This document shows positions 62,150-64,000 of a stretch of 64,000 nt of DNA, piece after piece. A program made the translations under genes and the position numbers. The stretch's first letter is position 1. Each line of letters opens with the position of its first letter. The stretch spans positions 94,794 to 158,793 of the forward strand of contig CAJUNH010000003.1 in assembly GCA_910587795.1 (NCBI GenBank). Reading direction: 5' to 3'. Below the pieces are notes generated by a model. It worked only from the letters and a program-made list of their open reading frames with translations. It searched no databases and was not told the origin of the DNA. The stretch is from an uncultured Christensenellaceae bacterium. GTDB lineage: Bacteria > Bacillota > Clostridia > Christensenellales > CAG-314.

Positions 62150-63039
62150 TTCCATCCTCCTTTGTAATAATATATTATCGTAATTAGTATATCATACCCC
62201 CCCCCATGCAGGTCAAGCATATATAAGTAAAATATTAAAATAAACTGAAAAAACTTTACGTAAAAGTCATTTTTAGATAATACTTTAAAAAAACTTCAAT
62301 ATGCCAAAATAGACTAAGGTCTGGCAAATTGCTGCGTTATATGACATTAAAAAGAACAATAAAGAAACACAACGCTCCACAAACGGGAAATAAATCAATT
62401 TGAAAAATCTATATCGCACAAAATTGTTAAATCTTACAAAAAAAACATCGACTTCGTTGTCAAATATTTAACGGATACGGTAACGCCTTACTCTATCGGG
62501 AGATGAGCGATCAAGCACGGCCTTTTATTTTTCACTCTTAAAGCCGTATTTACATGTAAAATATGCCGTTCTCTCATCGCAGCATATTTTGCTGCCGCAA
62601 ACTTATACTGTCAATCTCAACAGACAAAGAAAATAATTTATAAATATATTCGATATAATAAGTTTGAAGTAACAAATACTTAAAGGAAGATTATGTGTAT
62701 TTTAGATTTAAAAGCGAATTGTCAAATCAAATGCAACACTCAAAAAACAATCTGTTGAATAAGTCTATCTGTTTGTGCCAATTCAAAACTTTCTTTGAAA
62801 CGGAATTGATTTACGCCGAATTTTTGGCAGTCATAACTATTGACTATATGGCACTTGCAACTCCATTATCTATTCGCTAAACAGTCTGCGTGAAGTTTCA
62901 CTCTACCAGATTTATCCCATATCAGTTTTATTTGAAACAAGTGACGAACCACTTTTAATATATACTGATACGAGAAAATTGTTAAGCGGACATAGGTAAA
63001 TATTTTTGGAACAAACAGCCATACTGGTGAGTTTTATTT
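62150..63039. other. Gene-poor region upstream of the small membrane protein
   Basis: About 890 bases. It has a nine-C homopolymer near 62197-62206, a 5S-like remnant (62471-62518), and the AT-rich stretch 62540-63039. A 61-codon frame at 62695-62880 has GGAAGATT before its ATG but no recognised domain, and I do not call it a gene. Degenerate gene remains are possible here. Confidence 0.5.
62471..62518 (-). pseudogene. Probable 3' remnant of a 5S rRNA gene
   Basis: Plus-strand 62471-62518 aligns without gaps to the 3' part of the intact 5S (63444-63491) at 32 of 48 positions, and 23 of the first 30. It includes the exact words CCTTACTCT and CGGG. It has the same orientation as the intact gene. 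Similarity stops beyond 62518. Confidence 0.5.
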
Positions 63040-63410
63040 TATTATATAACACACACGAACATCATTTACCACAATATTTAACCGCTAACGTGATGTGTTG
63101 TATAATAGCAGTTAGCAGTAGTTAATAGTTGTTAAGCGTCGTTAATTGTTATTTGCATGCTATTATATCGTACACGAACCGACTTAACGCACGTTACAAA
63201 ACTTATCGCGTAATACGATGTAATAGCGAGTAATTAATAACAGTTAGTTATTGTTAATCGTCGTTAATTGTTGTTTGTATGCTATTATATCGTACACGAA
63301 CAAAATATATCGCAATACATTACCGTCGACGTGATACGATGTAAAAGCGAGTTATTAATAGCAGTTAGTTGTGGTTAAACGTCGTTAATTGTTATTTGTA
63401 TGCTATTATA
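63040..63410. repeat. Alternating inverted-repeat array, class 1 (period 121-122 bp), next to the rRNA operon
   Basis: Left arms start at 63040, 63161, 63283 and 63404 (last one truncated), so the period is 121, 122, 121. Right arms are at about 63090-63108 (GTGATGTGTTGTATAATAG), 63209-63227 (GCGTAATACGATGTAATAG) and 63331-63346. Inter-unit spacers share GTTAGT(T/A)(G/A)T and GTCGTTAATTGTT. The first unit matches the first unit at 24.77 kb nearly base for base. Confidence 0.88.
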
Positions 63411-63412
63411 AA

Positions 63413-63443
63413 AAAAAACAACGGATTGTTTCCGTTGTTTTTA
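63413..63443 (-). terminator. rRNA operon terminator
   Basis: Stem AACAACGGA/TCCGTTGTT with loop and a run of nine T on the minus strand, just after 5S. Confidence 0.9.
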
Positions 63444-63448
63444 ATGGA

Positions 63449-63565
63449 TGCGGCAATACCTTACTCTCCCGGGCAGTGCCCCGCCAAGTACCCTAGGCGC
63501 CGAGAGGCTTAACTTCTGTGTTCGGTATGAGAACAGGTGGATCCCCCAAGGCTAAATCACCGCAA
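63449..63565 (-). rRNA. rrf: 5S ribosomal RNA
   Basis: About 117 nucleotides. On the minus strand the terminal helix is TTGCGGTGA...TATTGCCGCA. Conserved internal segments are present: CCGAACACAGAAGTTAAG, GGCGCC and GGGAGAGTAAGG. It follows 23S in the usual 23S-5S order; no tRNA is seen in the 120-base spacer. Confidence 0.96.
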
Positions 63566-63684
63566 TGGTATTTACAAGCGTTTCCGCTGTGTAATCGTTT
63601 TGTGCGAAAGGAACATTGATAACTGCATAGACAACAAAGCTTAGTGTATTGAGTTTTGTATTGTGATTGTATTCAAGGCTTGTT

Positions 63685-64000
<316 letters not shown>

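Noticed and set aside
62695..62880. 61-residue plus-strand frame
   Set aside because: GGAAG precedes its ATG, but the protein has no domain, and the surrounding stretch looks like degraded sequence.
63040..63410. CRISPR array
   Set aside because: Repeats alternate in orientation, arms are imperfect, spacers share sequence with each other and there are no cas genes. The geometry is that of paired inverted repeats.

Overview
The window comes from the chromosome of a low-to-moderate GC, spore-forming member of the Firmicutes, probably an uncultured Clostridia-like lineage. The evidence is a spoIIGA-sigE pair with a SpoIIQ-type gene beside it, a large Bacillus/Clostridium-type SRP RNA with an Alu domain, strong Shine-Dalgarno sites and consensus sigma-A promoters, D-tyrosyl-tRNA deacylase, a single-chain Fe-S serine deaminase and a Firmicutes-type GalT. 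I cannot name a species. Most genes lie on the minus strand and lead away from an rRNA operon whose 23S 3' end and 5S gene are at the right edge.

Left part (1-24 kb): a secreted EndA-type nuclease with a bacterial Ig domain (cut by the window edge), a two-component system, a serine deaminase/HAD phosphatase/Dtd group, a small XRE-type divergent pair, a BspA-like leucine-rich-repeat lipoprotein, and a five-gene flavoprotein group (GlpA-like oxidase, NAD(FAD) oxidoreductase, DUF1667, FGGY kinase, alkyl-DHAP-synthase-like oxidase). These are followed by a MATE exporter, a P-loop kinase, an acyl-ACP thioesterase, a P2-type ATPase behind a yybP-ykoY manganese riboswitch, TcdA, a lipid kinase and a HAD hydrolase.

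Middle (25-42.5 kb): a galactose locus (galE, a fused GalT-GalK protein and a divergent AraC regulator), a polysaccharide deacetylase, asnS, a DUF896 gene, SRP RNA, sporulation genes, prs, a DUF1540 mini-gene, rplI, and the rpmG-secE-nusG-rplK-rplA-[L10 leader]-rplJ-rplL cluster.

Right part (42.5-64 kb): an accessory stretch (repeat array, a membrane protein, cdd, two XRE-type regulator modules), then tuf, fusA, rpsG, rpsL, an L7Ae-family protein, rpoC and rpoB, a GNAT gene, a small membrane protein, a probable 5S remnant, a repeat array, 5S and 23S. The usual nusG-rplL-rpoBC order is permuted here: the nusG/L12 half lies downstream of tuf rather than upstream of rpoB.

The most unusual signal not explained by genes is a family of regularly spaced, alternating inverted repeats (arms of about 18 bp) at five sites. 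Their period is about 102 bp in one class and 121-122 bp in the other. Arm pairs change together between units and keep their complementarity, which points to a selected hairpin or paired binding site. No associated enzyme is visible in the window.
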